Assembly: GCF_947367125.1 (NCBI RefSeq) | Contig: NZ_CANBCQ010000014.1 | Coordinates: 1 to 51,497, forward strand | Length of the DNA stretch: 51,497 nt | From: an uncultured Lactobacillus sp. | Lineage (GTDB): Bacteria > Bacillota > Bacilli > Lactobacillales > Lactobacillaceae | Reading direction: 5' to 3' | Shown: in pieces, positions 51,421 to 51,497 of the stretch | Layout of the letters: each line of letters opens with the position of its first letter | Position numbering within the stretch: position 1 is the stretch's first letter | Position numbers and translations under genes: made by a program | The notes under the pieces: model-generated | The model's database searches: none | What the model was told of the DNA's origin: nothing | Seen by the model: only the letters and a program-made list of their open reading frames with translations

Positions 51421-51497
51421 AAAAAGTGTCTGGGAAAAAACTAACTCCTGGACCATAAAAAAGAACGATGATTTCCATCTGGATTTCATCGTTCTTT
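51421..51497. repeat. Right terminal copy of the hairpin-bearing repeat
   Basis: AAAAAGTGTCTGGG starts the inverted copy of the block at 46-77. After ACCATAAAA a hairpin with arms AAGAACGATGA / TCATCGTTCTT (51461-51496) takes the place of the different hairpin in the left copy. The window ends in this hairpin, so the element continues beyond. Confidence 0.7.

Noticed and set aside
1..51497. CRISPR array, tRNA or rRNA genes
   Set aside because: No regularly spaced repeats and no cloverleaf or rRNA-like sequences were recognised in any gap.

Overview
The window looks like a chromosomal contig from a low-GC, obligately host- or milk-associated Lactobacillus of the L. acidophilus / crispatus / helveticus group. 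This rests on SLAP (S-layer-type) surface protein repeats, a helveticin J-type bacteriocin, an H2O2-forming pyruvate oxidase, a ROK fructokinase and an oriC gene order typical of lactobacilli. Both ends of the window run into inverted copies of one hairpin-bearing repeat, so the sequence was probably cut by the assembler at repeated elements. No rRNA, tRNA or CRISPR array was seen.

Layout. 1-1400 is a graveyard of mobile DNA: a terminal repeat, a doubly truncated AAA/DUF4143 ATPase, and an IS30-family element with an internally deleted transposase. 1400-16700 is accessory and homeostasis DNA. It holds a secreted peptide (apparently frameshifted) with a CPBP membrane protease, a membrane-anchored zinc-ribbon MerR regulator, and two purine permeases, one of them under a guanine-type riboswitch. 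It also holds an XRE/DUF4097 pair, a CopY copper operon with two cupredoxins, and a Crp/Fnr regulator next to a target gene that carries a well-placed FNR-type box. 16700-20500 is the most interesting stretch: an S-layer-type surface protein, then a holin plus helveticin J operon transcribed away from an XRE repressor plus ImmA-type metalloprotease pair. 20500-26500 carries a ClC antiporter, gnd, a secreted unknown and pyruvate oxidase.

26860-46290 is the conserved replication-origin block: mnmG, mnmE, yidC, rnpA and rpmH on the minus strand, then oriC (about 31.8-32.1 kb plus the dnaA-dnaN gap), then dnaA, dnaN, yaaA, recF, gyrB, gyrA, rpsF, ssb, rpsR, gdpP, rplI and the replicative helicase on the plus strand. 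Transcription diverges from oriC, as expected for leading-strand housekeeping genes. 46300-51400 carries an orphan PhnD-type lipoprotein, DegV, a ROK sugar kinase, two small stress proteins and a DUF2974 hydrolase.

Best candidate for an undescribed system: the divergent repressor/ImmA - holin/helveticin J module (18.0-20.4 kb). Helveticin J has no signal peptide. A holin gene lies directly upstream in the same operon. The inferred operon promoter is overlaid by a perfect 12-bp inverted repeat, and repeated ACTAAT half-sites occur on both sides of the divergent region. This suggests a domesticated phage switch controlling bacteriocin release. Other items for a second look are the Crp/Fnr box at about -41, the copper operon with its two non-equivalent cupredoxins, an unusual GyrA quinolone region, and the frameshifted peptide gene.
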